NCBI RefSeq assembly: GCF_040219335.1
Contig: NZ_JAVJSQ010000015.1
Span: 186,001 to 250,000 of the forward strand
Direction of reading: 5' to 3'
Source of the DNA: Gimesia sp.
GTDB taxonomy: Bacteria > Planctomycetota > Planctomycetia > Planctomycetales > Planctomycetaceae
DNA length: 64,000 bases
The position numbers and the translations under genes are program-made. The notes under the pieces were generated by a model that was not told the origin of the DNA, ran no database searches, and was given only the letters and a program-made list of their open reading frames with translations. Numbering within the stretch: the stretch's first letter is position 1; the number at the start of each line of letters is the position of its first letter. This document shows, in pieces, positions 52,371 through 60,783 of this stretch.

Positions 52371-52706
52371 TCAGTTTAGCTCTTTCCACACACCAACACA
52401 GATCTTTCCGATGCAGAGGCCGATACCGATGGGCAGCACGGTGATTACCAACCAGAACGTCTTGGGCGTTAGCGTGACAAGTAAGCCGATGACGAGCGAC
52501 AAAAAGATGGCCTCACCGATGTTTTCAATCGTGAATACGCCCAAGACGGCGGCAATCCCCGCGATGCAGGCTGCGATGGCCGCAGCCTGTGGTAATAGCC
52601 AGAACGAGCAGATGCCGAACGTGCCGATCACAGCCACCAAGAATGCAACCGTGTAGACACGCCATGATGGTTCGGGATGCTCAAACTGTTTTTCGGAGTC
52701 AGTCAT
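52371..52706 (-). CDS. Small four-helix membrane protein, 111 aa
   Basis: From ATG 52706 the sequence has four closely spaced membrane helices (about 15-35, 38-56, 60-80, 84-104), and the N-terminus is polar. The frame extends to 52853, but the internal start is more natural. No family is recognised. Placed between immunity-type genes. Confidence 0.6.
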   Translation of the reverse strand: MTDSEKQFEHPEPSWRVYTVAFLVAVIGTFGICSFWLLPQAAAIAACIAGIAAVLGVFTIENIGEAIFLSLVIGLLVTLTPKTFWLVITVLPIGIGLCIGKICVGVWKELN

Positions 52707-52873
52707 GCGCGAGCTAACGATTGTTAGGCAGAATTTGATTCTGTCTGTCAATCTAGCAGGAGTTTTGTCTAATATCAATAAAAACTTGATGAGCTTGCTT
52801 TCGCAGCGGAATGATACAGAATAACAAACGGTGTCAGGAACAAATCGTGGCAAAGCAACACTGGAGCGGATAA

Positions 52874-53361
52874 ATGCTTGAGGGACTGGCGGACCTATTT
52901 GAAACTGAGGTCAGAACGACATGCCGACGGTATGATGAGCTGGCACCTCAGGACCCGCTATCGGCATCGGTCTCATGTGTGACGACGGGATCAGCAGTTT
53001 TGCCTCGTACCTTCTGTCCGCATCAATGCTCCCGGCAGAGGCGGCAGCGGATTTCCGGTTTAATCCGCTGGACTGGGAACCCTGCAGCGAGGTACGAGAG
53101 TTGGCCGAGGTCAATCTGCTCCTGCAACAGGTTCGGAGTGAAGTCGATGATTCGAATTTCCCACAATACGCGCGTCGTGTGTTTGACGCCTGTATTGAAG
53201 CGCTGGCTCGACTGAATTTACACGATCGATACGGCTCGGAATTGTTCATTACCATGGGCGGCGTTGATCCGACAGACCTTCTGGAGCACGAGGAATACCG
53301 TTTTGTGGAACGGGTGAATCGTCCCGCTACTTATGAGGCCTGGCTGCGTGATTACGCCTAG
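52874..53361 (+). pseudogene. Frameshifted DUF4303-like gene
   Basis: The first frame (from ATG 52874) reads MLEGLADLFETEVRTTCRRY and DELAPQ. The continuing sense appears in another frame: AGTSGPAIGIGLMCDDGISS from about 52939, then FNPLDWEPCSE, ARRVFDACIEALARL and GSELFITMGGVDPTD to the stop at 53361. A one-base shift between about 52925 and 52960 would join them into one protein of about 160 residues. The joined protein resembles the DUF4303 family, found among toxin-immunity genes. If not a sequencing error, the gene is broken. Confidence 0.6.
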
Positions 53362-53493
53362 AAGTTCAATTCTCCATCGGAATTTCTTCGGATCAAACCG
53401 GCATTCGGTATTGAAGACTTTGGAGCTTAAGATTCCAATAGAGTGAGGCACTTTACTTCGATTCGCATTCTGAATTGCACAGGAGAGGTTCCG

Positions 53494-53838
53494 ATGTTTC
53501 ACAAGTCTCACATGGATTCATATAACCACCAGTTTCCTCATGACACACAAGGGTTTGTTCCTCACCCCGGCGATCATTGGCGGGACATGAATTTTGAGCA
53601 GGAAGGGCTGGATCCTGATGAGGAGGGGATCTCTGTGGAAGAACACGACCGCCGCGTGGCCTATCTCAATTCCACCTGGTGGCCGGAGGTGCTGAAGCGT
53701 GTGGAGGAGGAGAAGCAACGCCTGGAAACGGAGCACGGGGAAACCTTCATCCAACATTGGAAGCACGTACTGGAAGTGCCGTCGTCCCACCCGCACGGCT
53801 TCGGTGTGGGCAATCAAGACACCGGGATCGACGACTAG
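53494..53838 (+). CDS. Hypothetical protein, 114 aa
   Basis: The start at ATG 53494 is fixed by a near-perfect AGGAGAGG ribosome binding site. Rich in His, Asp and Glu: MFHKSHMDSYNHQF, then an acidic DPDEEGISVEEHD, a long helix (EVLKRVEEEKQRLETEHGET) and a His/Gly end. Not recognised. Confidence 0.65.
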   Translation: MFHKSHMDSYNHQFPHDTQGFVPHPGDHWRDMNFEQEGLDPDEEGISVEEHDRRVAYLNSTWWPEVLKRVEEEKQRLETEHGETFIQHWKHVLEVPSSHPHGFGVGNQDTGIDD

Positions 53839-53954
53839 GGATCCAGACGAAGAACCTTAAGTCGAGGTCGTTTAACGGAGCAGTTATTTTGAATGCGGGG
53901 GCGACCGCGGGTACGTGTGTGACGCTCCAGTGAGGATCGGGTGGCGTTGGTAAT

Positions 53955-54662
53955 TCAGTTTTCTTTTCTACCTCTATCAAGTTGAAAAGAAATTGCTTCT
54001 TTAATCCAAGCCGTAAACTCTAGATCCGTACTGATAAGTTCTTCTTTGTCAATCTTGTATTCCCACACAATTCCGTCACAGTCAAGTAGTTTTGCAGTAG
54101 CCCAATAATCAATTTGAAACAATAGCATATGTCTTAATTGTGCCAGCATTTCTAAATCAATGATTGGCCTGCATTCTTCATCATATAAAGAAAGTGACTC
54201 GTGTCGCAGCCATTCACTGCATGGTAAAAGAAAAGCGGGCCTTTCCAGACTTTCAAAAACGAGCCCAGGCCATGCTTCTGTAAACGAAACAAAGGCACTT
54301 GAAATAGAAAACTTTAATGATTGTTCAATCAAGCCCCAATCAGGTGAGGATAGATCAAGTCGACATGCAATTTGTGGTTCTGTTTCGAAAACAACATACC
54401 AACTAGGTGAGTTGATCTCGAGATCTTCTGGCTCGATCTTTTGAAGAGTTATACGGCAATCAGCAGCTGCCTGAGCTGTCCGATTAAATATTATCTCGCC
54501 CCCTTTCACATTCAGGTCATGTGGCAAGGCGGAAGGACATGCAAGCCAATCAGAAGAAGATGTCGGAAAGCCAAGCTTCTTGAGTTCTGCTTGTGATGTT
54601 GGTCTCGTTATAACAATATGAGCAGCGTCTAGAATGTTATTCCACATCCTATTGATCGGCAT
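53955..54662 (-). CDS. Hypothetical protein, 235 aa
   Basis: Not recognised. A mixed alpha/beta protein with many aromatic residues, no membrane helix or signal peptide. The segment LAQLRHMLLFQIDYWATAKL and a final Trp-rich helix suggest an immunity-type or phage-type small domain pair. AT-rich. It sits between the 114-aa gene and a broken SUKH gene. Confidence 0.55.
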   Translation of the reverse strand: MPINRMWNNILDAAHIVITRPTSQAELKKLGFPTSSSDWLACPSALPHDLNVKGGEIIFNRTAQAAADCRITLQKIEPEDLEINSPSWYVVFETEPQIACRLDLSSPDWGLIEQSLKFSISSAFVSFTEAWPGLVFESLERPAFLLPCSEWLRHESLSLYDEECRPIIDLEMLAQLRHMLLFQIDYWATAKLLDCDGIVWEYKIDKEELISTDLEFTAWIKEAISFQLDRGRKEN

Positions 54663-54883
54663 TAGAATTGTCCTGTTAATAACCTATTGGTGTATGTGTT
54701 TTGTCATAATGCAGAAAATTATTTATTAGCTGATACCATTTTCCGTAAAGTCCAAGAGGGAAAGTCCCTCTCACATGGGGACGAATAAAGGGAGCAAGTC
54801 TCTCTTTTAGACGTTAAAAAGATGCCAGAAACGAATTGCGAGATTAGATAACGATTCCTGACACCTTTTTGTGGCGCTGAGTC
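54663..54883. other. Intergenic stretch, no gene seen
   Basis: AT-rich, only short frames. A GAGGGAAAGTCCCTC palindrome (about 54752-54767) is the only structure. Confidence 0.4.
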
Positions 54884-55431
54884 TTACCAGACTTCTTCCG
54901 TGTACGCACACGGCGGTTGCAGGTTGTCGGGGTCGATTGGGTAGGGCATCAGCGGGGAATTGTGTTCCAGCAGATCCACCAGCACATCGACAAATCCTTT
55001 GTCCTCCAGCAAAATCATTTTAGCATTCGAGAAATGATAAAACACACAATCCCAGTCATCCGGCTCCCCCAGCGTGCGCCAATTGAAAAAGTCGCCGTCC
55101 GGTGTCGTTCCCCATCCGAGCAGTCCTTCCGGTTCCGGATAGCCCTGGAATGGGTGGTTGTTGCCTGACTGCCGATCGTCGTTGTAGCGTCGTGTGGCTG
55201 TCGCGATCCAGGTCGAAACGTCTGAGACCTCCCGCAGGTTCCAGATGATTATGCTGCCGCACTCGCCGCCTGAGGGCATGATGCATCCGGACCGTACGTA
55301 TCAATGAACTGCTTGTAATCGGCCGGCAGTGAAAGACCGAGTTCCGACTCGACGGTCTGCCAGGTTCTTTTAAAACTGTGGGGGTTTGCTGGAGGTGGTA
55401 GTAATTCTAGCAGACGTTTCCAATGATCCAT
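54884..55431 (-). pseudogene. Frameshifted SMI1/KNR4 (SUKH) gene
   Basis: The first frame from ATG 55431 encodes a SUKH N-terminus: WKRLLELLPPPANPHSFKR, then GLSLPADYKQFIDTYG. It soon ends. The rest of the domain is in another frame: SGGECGSIIIWNLREVSD, then GYPEPEGLLGWGTTPDGDFF, WDCVFYHF and FVDVLVDLLE, down to the stop at 54884. The junction is near 55260-55275 and needs one base. Joined length about 175-180 residues, normal for the family. Start and layout match the intact neighbour at 55481-56524, so they are likely paralogues. Confidence 0.7.
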
Positions 55432-55480
55432 CTTGATTGATTCCTGTCGGGATACTTTGAGTCAAAAAGTAAAGAAGGTC

Positions 55481-56524
55481 TTATGATTCAACTGTTGCTC
55501 CTGCCGCTTTGAGCATCTTGCAGATTATCTTACTTTGCCTTGCAAGCTGAAGAGCAGTCTTTCCATTTGGAAGCTGGTCATTTGGATCGGCTCCATGTGC
55601 GAGCAGGATTCGTACTCGATCTTCAAATTTTCGATTACTCGCCAGTAACAGTGGGGTCCACCCATCCTCATCCTTGCAAGAAACTTTGGCTCCCGCAGAA
55701 AGTAGGATTTCAACACAATCTGGTGCATAGTCTGATGAAGCAGCGAGTTGAAGGGCGGTACGCCCCTCTGGTCCTTCGAAGTTTGGATCAGCCCCGGCAT
55801 GCAGAAGAATCTTAACCAGTTCTTCGTCGCAAGCCGTTTCAATCGCTGCAATCAGCGGAGACTCTCCATTTGGTAAAACAGCGTTCGGGTCCACTCCTTC
55901 GTTAAGAAGCTGGCGTGTTTTCTTCTGATCCAACATCAGAATCGCTTCCAGCAATGGTGGCCACTTTGAGGCATCATATGGTTTCCTGGGTTTGAAAAAG
56001 ATTTCGCCGGATCTCTCTTGAAACCAGGCAGAATCTAATTCGAGTCCAAATTCATCTACCTGGCCGGAAAATAATTGAACTAAAAATCCTGAGAGTGAAG
56101 TATCATAACGCACGAATTTTCGATCCCCAGTAATAAATATGACAGGCCAGGAATCAGGACTCCCATTGGTTAACCAGCAGAATTGCCGACGGGACTCATC
56201 TGCTCCCCAGGTAAAAAGTCCAGGAGAACTGGGGAATACATCGAATGGTGAGCCATGATATTCGAGGATTCTCTGCATCTCGACTACATCACGCTTGAAA
56301 GGTCTGGCAAATGGGTTAAATACCCTTAGTGAAAAAATCCCCGAGGAATCCTTGAAAGTTCCGCTTCCGTATGTCAAAGCAAAGTCTCGCAAGTCATTTG
56401 GCAATATGATTCCCATCTCGCTCTGAATGACATCCCATTGACCGGGTTGCTCAATCTCAGTGAGTTGTTGTGGAGGAGGTACTAGTTCGATCAGTTGTGA
56501 TAGATCGTTTCCGTTCTCATTCAC
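55481..56524 (-). CDS. SUKH (SMI1/KNR4) domain fused to ankyrin repeats
   Basis: 347 residues. N-terminal SUKH domain (about 1-170): LIELVPPPQQL, GIILPNDLRDFALTYGSG, FPSSPGLFTWGADESRRQ and WPVIFIT. After a linker there are about four ankyrin repeats (about 188-345), e.g. NGESPLIAAIETACDEELVK, ILLHAGADPNFEGPEGRTAL and DGWTPLLLAS. Both modules are known as immunity domains of polymorphic toxin systems, and the fusion suggests a polyspecific immunity protein. Cytoplasmic. Confidence 0.85.
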   Translation of the reverse strand: MNENGNDLSQLIELVPPPQQLTEIEQPGQWDVIQSEMGIILPNDLRDFALTYGSGTFKDSSGIFSLRVFNPFARPFKRDVVEMQRILEYHGSPFDVFPSSPGLFTWGADESRRQFCWLTNGSPDSWPVIFITGDRKFVRYDTSLSGFLVQLFSGQVDEFGLELDSAWFQERSGEIFFKPRKPYDASKWPPLLEAILMLDQKKTRQLLNEGVDPNAVLPNGESPLIAAIETACDEELVKILLHAGADPNFEGPEGRTALQLAASSDYAPDCVEILLSAGAKVSCKDEDGWTPLLLASNRKFEDRVRILLAHGADPNDQLPNGKTALQLARQSKIICKMLKAAGATVES

Positions 56525-56612
56525 TGCAATTTCCCAAATTTCAGAGGAGTAAAACAGGGGGTGGGAATCGAATACGGGTATTATGATTACTGCTTTAGCA
56601 AACTGTTTTCAT

Positions 56613-56830
56613 CAGCTTAACGATTTTCAGCTACAGGGTCGAGTTTCTTTTTTGTAAAATGCTTGGTTTGGTCTTTGACTGGGGTTCCCTGGGGAGCCTG
56701 TATTGAAATCTCAGTCGCCAGGCGGGCGGACACATGGGGCCGCACCCTACGTTTGGGGTGGCTCGGTTGTGGATTGATTTCGTGAGCTGTGACCTCCTGC
56801 TCGCTGCGCTCGGCCCGGGTTTCATCCGGG
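56613..56830. repeat. Long direct repeat, copy A
   Basis: About 218 bp, beginning CAGCTTA and TTTTCAGCTACAGGG, containing TTTCTTTTTTGTAAAATG, CTCAGTCGCCAGGCGGGCGG and CTCGGCCCGGGT. Copy B is at 59908-60130 in the same orientation and a partial copy C at 60270-60356. It covers most of the 414 bp between the SUKH-ankyrin gene start and the WD40 gene stop; I see no gene in it. Confidence 0.8.
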
Positions 56831-56938
56831 CTCGCCCCTTTTACTTTTCCGTTCTGCCGAGTCAGATCGCCCGATGATAATTGAATTGAGGGTTACACTC
56901 TGTGCAACCACTATTGAAATGGCTCAAGATCGCGCTGT

Positions 56939-59683
56939 TTATCGCAGAAGAAGTTCCAAATCAGGTCGCTGAGTTTTCAATGGAGCAAGTTCGTTTACAT
57001 TGATGTTCGCTGGGATGATGAGCGTTTTCAGATTCGGAAGCATTCGCAACTGATTCAAACCGGCTGCGGTGATCCTGGTATCATGAATGTCCAGGACTTC
57101 CAGACTCCACATGGCAGTCAGTTCTGAGAGACCGGCGTCGGTAATTGGATTCCCCCACAGCGACATCCTTTTGACATCCTTCAGAATCCCAATTTCATCG
57201 AGTTGTTGATCGGTGATTCCGGTCTCTGCCAGATAGAGGCGATCAATATTTCCAGCCCAGCGAAGTTGTTTGATGAGGTCGTCGGTGACGGGATGACCTT
57301 CGAGATGCACGTAGGTGATCCCGCTGAATTGAGCCTGTTTGATTTTCGCTCCTGCGGCTTTCAGTTGCTCTGAAATCTCTTTGAGCCGTTTTGTGGGGTC
57401 GTCATACTTTTGTGGTTTTGCCTTGGAGGTTGGGGCGAGATTGGGGATGTCGCGCTGTGGTAACTTTCGTAGTTCTGCTTTGAGGTTCAAGTCGTCCGCA
57501 AGCGATTGAGTGAGTGCTTTGCCGACCGCCTGCGGCCTGGTGATCGAATCAGTGAAGTCGGCTCCGTAACTGACTTGTAGCGTCCCCGGGACTCGACTTG
57601 TTGCGCGGCGTAATCCACCGGGCGATCCGTTCACGAATCCGGATTTCGTTTTAATCAGCCAATCATCAGAGTCGTAAAAGAGGAACAATTCTGCCTCCAG
57701 ATCACCAGTCAGAGTCTGTTCAAAGCCGACAGAGTCACTGACAGTCTCCACCGATTGACGTGGAGGTCCTGGTGAACCTGCGATGAGAAGTTGACCAGGG
57801 TGAAAGAGAAATTTTGCCCACTGGCTCAACGAAGTCGCGCGCGAGTAAAGAGTCTCATTTTCTTCCAGATCGAAGAAGCTCAGCTTGCCGCGACTCGGAA
57901 TGTATCCGGCAATGCTGCCATTCCTGTTCCAGAAGAGATGTTGCCCGGGTAAGTCGGCGCGGTTTTGTTCGAGATCGTCAATTGCCAGTAAAGAAGTCGT
58001 GTATTGCATAGTCGAACCGTTGGCTGGCAATTTGTTTCTGATCAACTTATAGGAAGTTGCTGTAATCAAATTCCCTGACGGATTAACGCCGCCGACTCCG
58101 ATTCCTGAATCAGGAAACATCCTCGTTTGCAGCGACCCTCCAGTCCTGGCATCGATCACTCTGATCTCGTCAATGCCGGCACTACCATCGTTGCCTGGTG
58201 TCAGTGCAGCGACGATTTTCGATTCATCTGAGTTCCAACCGGCGTAGATGACTGCTTTGCTCGATCTGGCATAGTCTCGTTCAATTTTACCAGTCTGAAG
58301 ATTCCAGATGAGAATCCCTCCACCGTTTCCGTCATACCAGTCTCCCACTGAGATAAGCACGTGTTTCCCAGCTTTAGAAAACTGAGCAGACGTGAATGCC
58401 CCTTCAAAGTAAGAGTCTCCTTTTTCTCTTTGCAGTGATTGCAGGACCTCGCCTGAGGTCAGGTCCATGATTCTTAATTCATTATCCCGAAGAAGTACTT
58501 TGTCTTCAGTTGGATGAAAAGAGCCATAGTCGATATTCTTCAAATGATATTTCAACTCCCCCAGTTTCAGATCCCAGATGGCACTGGGTTGCCCCGGATT
58601 CCCCCAGCCTGATTTGCCTGTCAGCAGCCAGCGACCTGATGGCGAGAATGCCAGGGGAAGATGGTATGCTGCCGCAAACAACGACGTCTGGGTGGGGATC
58701 TCAATCGTAGGAGAATTCGGTAGCGGTCCGTGCAGGCTTATGGTTTTCTGCTTCGAATCAACGTGCAACCGCCAATGATTCCTTGTGACCCACCAGCGAT
58801 TGTCTGTTGATGACTGATAGGTCGGCCATTTCTCTTTGGGAGGGGCTTTTTCATGCCGATCCAAGGGCCAGAGTTCCACTTTTCCCTGGGGGTAATTCAA
58901 CAAAATCTCATCATTCACAAAGTCGGCATCAAGTGCAGTTCGTGGAATAGAGAGCAAGGGAAATACCGTCGCTGTCTCCCAGACGATCACGCGCGGTGTG
59001 TACCAGAATTCGCCTGATCCGATGGTGAGAAATCTGCTACCATCGTCGTTGAACTCAACGGTGCGAATTGTAATGGGAGAACAGAACCGTTGTTGTACCT
59101 TACCTGTTTTTAGATTCCACAGAATTCCAATGTTACCAGAACCTGCTAACAAGAATTGTTGATCAGGTGAGAGCTTCGCTGCGCTGATTTCTCCCTCTGT
59201 CGGAAATTCGTTAAGAGTTTCGCCTGTTTCCAGATTCCAGACACGAATCGTTTCTGGTCCGCAGGAAGCGACGAAAACTGGCTGCCCGTCGTTGATCAAC
59301 AGGATGTTGGAATAATTAGAGTATTTATACCTGGTGAGGTCGATATCGCGAATGACTTCTCCATTCCGCTTATTCAACAGCCTCACCATCTCTGATGACT
59401 TCAATAACACGCGACCGTTTTGCAAGAACCTGGCAGAGAAATTTCTGGTGTTGAACGGATACTGCCGCAACGCGAGTCCCGTTTTCACATCCCACAAAAC
59501 AGCACTTGCCTGATGTCTCGTCAGCAGATGTCCTGATTCAGGGTCATAGTCGTCAACACGATCGGCAGATGCAAGCCCCCATTGCTGAATGAAGAGTTCC
59601 TGTTCCGCAGCGCAAGAATTCCTTGCAAGAGTGGCGATGAACAAAATTAAGCTGATTTCCAGAGTACGATTCCAGGAAAGCAT
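56939..59683 (-). CDS. Secreted WD40-repeat protein with C-terminal leucine-rich repeats
   Basis: 914 residues from ATG 59683 (GGAG upstream). Signal peptide about 3-24 (LEISLILFIATLARNSCAA). Residues about 25-680 contain many WD40-type blades (LWDVKTG, VWNLETGETL, LWNLKTGKV, IWDLKLG, IWNLQTGKI), probably two propellers. A linker follows (about 680-740), then four or so leucine-rich repeats (about 790-914: LYLAETGITDQQLDEIGIL, VLDIHDTRITAAGLNQL). Such WD40/LRR combinations are abundant in planctomycetes, where their partners are unknown. It lies between two long direct repeats. Confidence 0.8.
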   Translation of the reverse strand: MLSWNRTLEISLILFIATLARNSCAAEQELFIQQWGLASADRVDDYDPESGHLLTRHQASAVLWDVKTGLALRQYPFNTRNFSARFLQNGRVLLKSSEMVRLLNKRNGEVIRDIDLTRYKYSNYSNILLINDGQPVFVASCGPETIRVWNLETGETLNEFPTEGEISAAKLSPDQQFLLAGSGNIGILWNLKTGKVQQRFCSPITIRTVEFNDDGSRFLTIGSGEFWYTPRVIVWETATVFPLLSIPRTALDADFVNDEILLNYPQGKVELWPLDRHEKAPPKEKWPTYQSSTDNRWWVTRNHWRLHVDSKQKTISLHGPLPNSPTIEIPTQTSLFAAAYHLPLAFSPSGRWLLTGKSGWGNPGQPSAIWDLKLGELKYHLKNIDYGSFHPTEDKVLLRDNELRIMDLTSGEVLQSLQREKGDSYFEGAFTSAQFSKAGKHVLISVGDWYDGNGGGILIWNLQTGKIERDYARSSKAVIYAGWNSDESKIVAALTPGNDGSAGIDEIRVIDARTGGSLQTRMFPDSGIGVGGVNPSGNLITATSYKLIRNKLPANGSTMQYTTSLLAIDDLEQNRADLPGQHLFWNRNGSIAGYIPSRGKLSFFDLEENETLYSRATSLSQWAKFLFHPGQLLIAGSPGPPRQSVETVSDSVGFEQTLTGDLEAELFLFYDSDDWLIKTKSGFVNGSPGGLRRATSRVPGTLQVSYGADFTDSITRPQAVGKALTQSLADDLNLKAELRKLPQRDIPNLAPTSKAKPQKYDDPTKRLKEISEQLKAAGAKIKQAQFSGITYVHLEGHPVTDDLIKQLRWAGNIDRLYLAETGITDQQLDEIGILKDVKRMSLWGNPITDAGLSELTAMWSLEVLDIHDTRITAAGLNQLRMLPNLKTLIIPANINVNELAPLKTQRPDLELLLR

Positions 59684-59907
59684 CTCACACTCCATGAAAA
59701 ATAAATGCCGTGCCATGTCGAGCTTGAAATCTCATATGACAATTTACGTCTGCTGCTCTATTGATGAATTTTGGGGTGATGGCGATCACGGGAGTGCGAC
59801 AACAGAGCACATAACAACACTCCCAGCCCTTAATTTCAAACTTGACGAAGCACCAGATTGAGATCCATTCTTTGTTGGTGTGCACTGCTTTCGCAATCCA
59901 TCTTCCT

Positions 59908-60130
59908 TCAGCTTAGCAATTTTCAGCTACAGGGGTGAGTTTCTTTTTTGTAAAATGGTTCGTTTGGTCGCTGGTTGAGGTTCCTGTGGTTGACTGCATT
60001 GAAATCTCAGTCGCCAGGCGGGCGGACACATGGGGCCGCACCCTACGGTTTGGGGTGGGGGGGCGAACGTGGCTTGATTTTGTTAGCTGTGACTTCCTGC
60101 TCGCAGCGCTCGGCCCGGGTTGTATTCGGG
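59908..60130. repeat. Long direct repeat, copy B
   Basis: Same orientation as copy A. The central 45 bp around CTCAGTCGCCAGGCGGGCGG match exactly or nearly so; the flanks differ by small insertions and substitutions. Located 5' of the WD40 gene, which is thus enclosed between A and B. Confidence 0.8.
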
Positions 60131-60269
60131 GGCGCCGGTTCTGGATTTGGGGGCGTGCTGGCGATCATCGTTTCAACCGGGGCTAATGCCCTGCGGCTAA
60201 TTGGTTTTTATTGCAGTCCGGGTTCCTGACAAGACGGGGGCAGGATTGCTTCGGCTGCTGTTCATTTCC

Positions 60270-60356
60270 GGTTTGGGGTGGGTGGTTCGAACGTGGCTTG
60301 ATTTTGATAGCTGTGACCTCCTGCTCACGGGGCTCGCCCCGAATTGCATTCGGGGT
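60270..60356. repeat. Partial direct repeat, copy C
   Basis: Corresponds to the last 85 bp of copies A and B (GTTTGGGGTGGG through GAACGTGGCTTGATTTT and AGCTGTGACCTCCTGCTC). Ends with a GGGGCTCGCCCC inverted repeat and a CCCCGAATTGCATTCGGGG palindrome (60337-60355). Confidence 0.7.
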
Positions 60357-60783
60357 TACCCGGTTATTTGAACTGATTTCCTGAATTTCAGACTTTCGTT
60401 GTCATGTTGTGTGATCTTGCTGAATGGCTTGTGGGGGTCAAGGGGAATTGTGCTTTGATTCTGATTTGAAAGGGGGGGAGTTGCTGGTGAGTGTCGCGCG
60501 AAATGCTCTGAAAGTGCTCCGAAATGATTTGAAATTCTACGAGACATCGGGAACCGGTTCCGTTTGTGCTGGTGAAAAACTGGAAAAATCGACGGCGATT
60601 CAGGTGGATCTGAGTCACTGGTGCATCGTGTTCCAGTGCTCGCATCGTCCGCCTCGCGCGCGAAGCACAATTGCGATAAATTACGGTTCGGGAAGAGCCG
60701 ATCAAGGTCAAACTGTTCAGGGAAATGGAACAGAAGGGAACTGGAAATCGTGAGGTTGTTCTCAAGCCGACTGACGGGGACGC

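Larger units (their letters stand above)
59717..60783. other. Repeat-rich intergenic region, about 1.07 kb
   Basis: Holds repeat copies B and C. Frames on both strands (e.g. 59935-60229, 60424-60753) lack ribosome binding sites and read repeat sequence or low-complexity composition; I consider none real. The promoter of the WD40 gene should be in the first 200 bp. Confidence 0.5.

Noticed and set aside
60424-60753. 109-codon frame in the repeat-rich region
   Set aside because: No ribosome binding site, atypical composition, and an equally long frame on the other strand.
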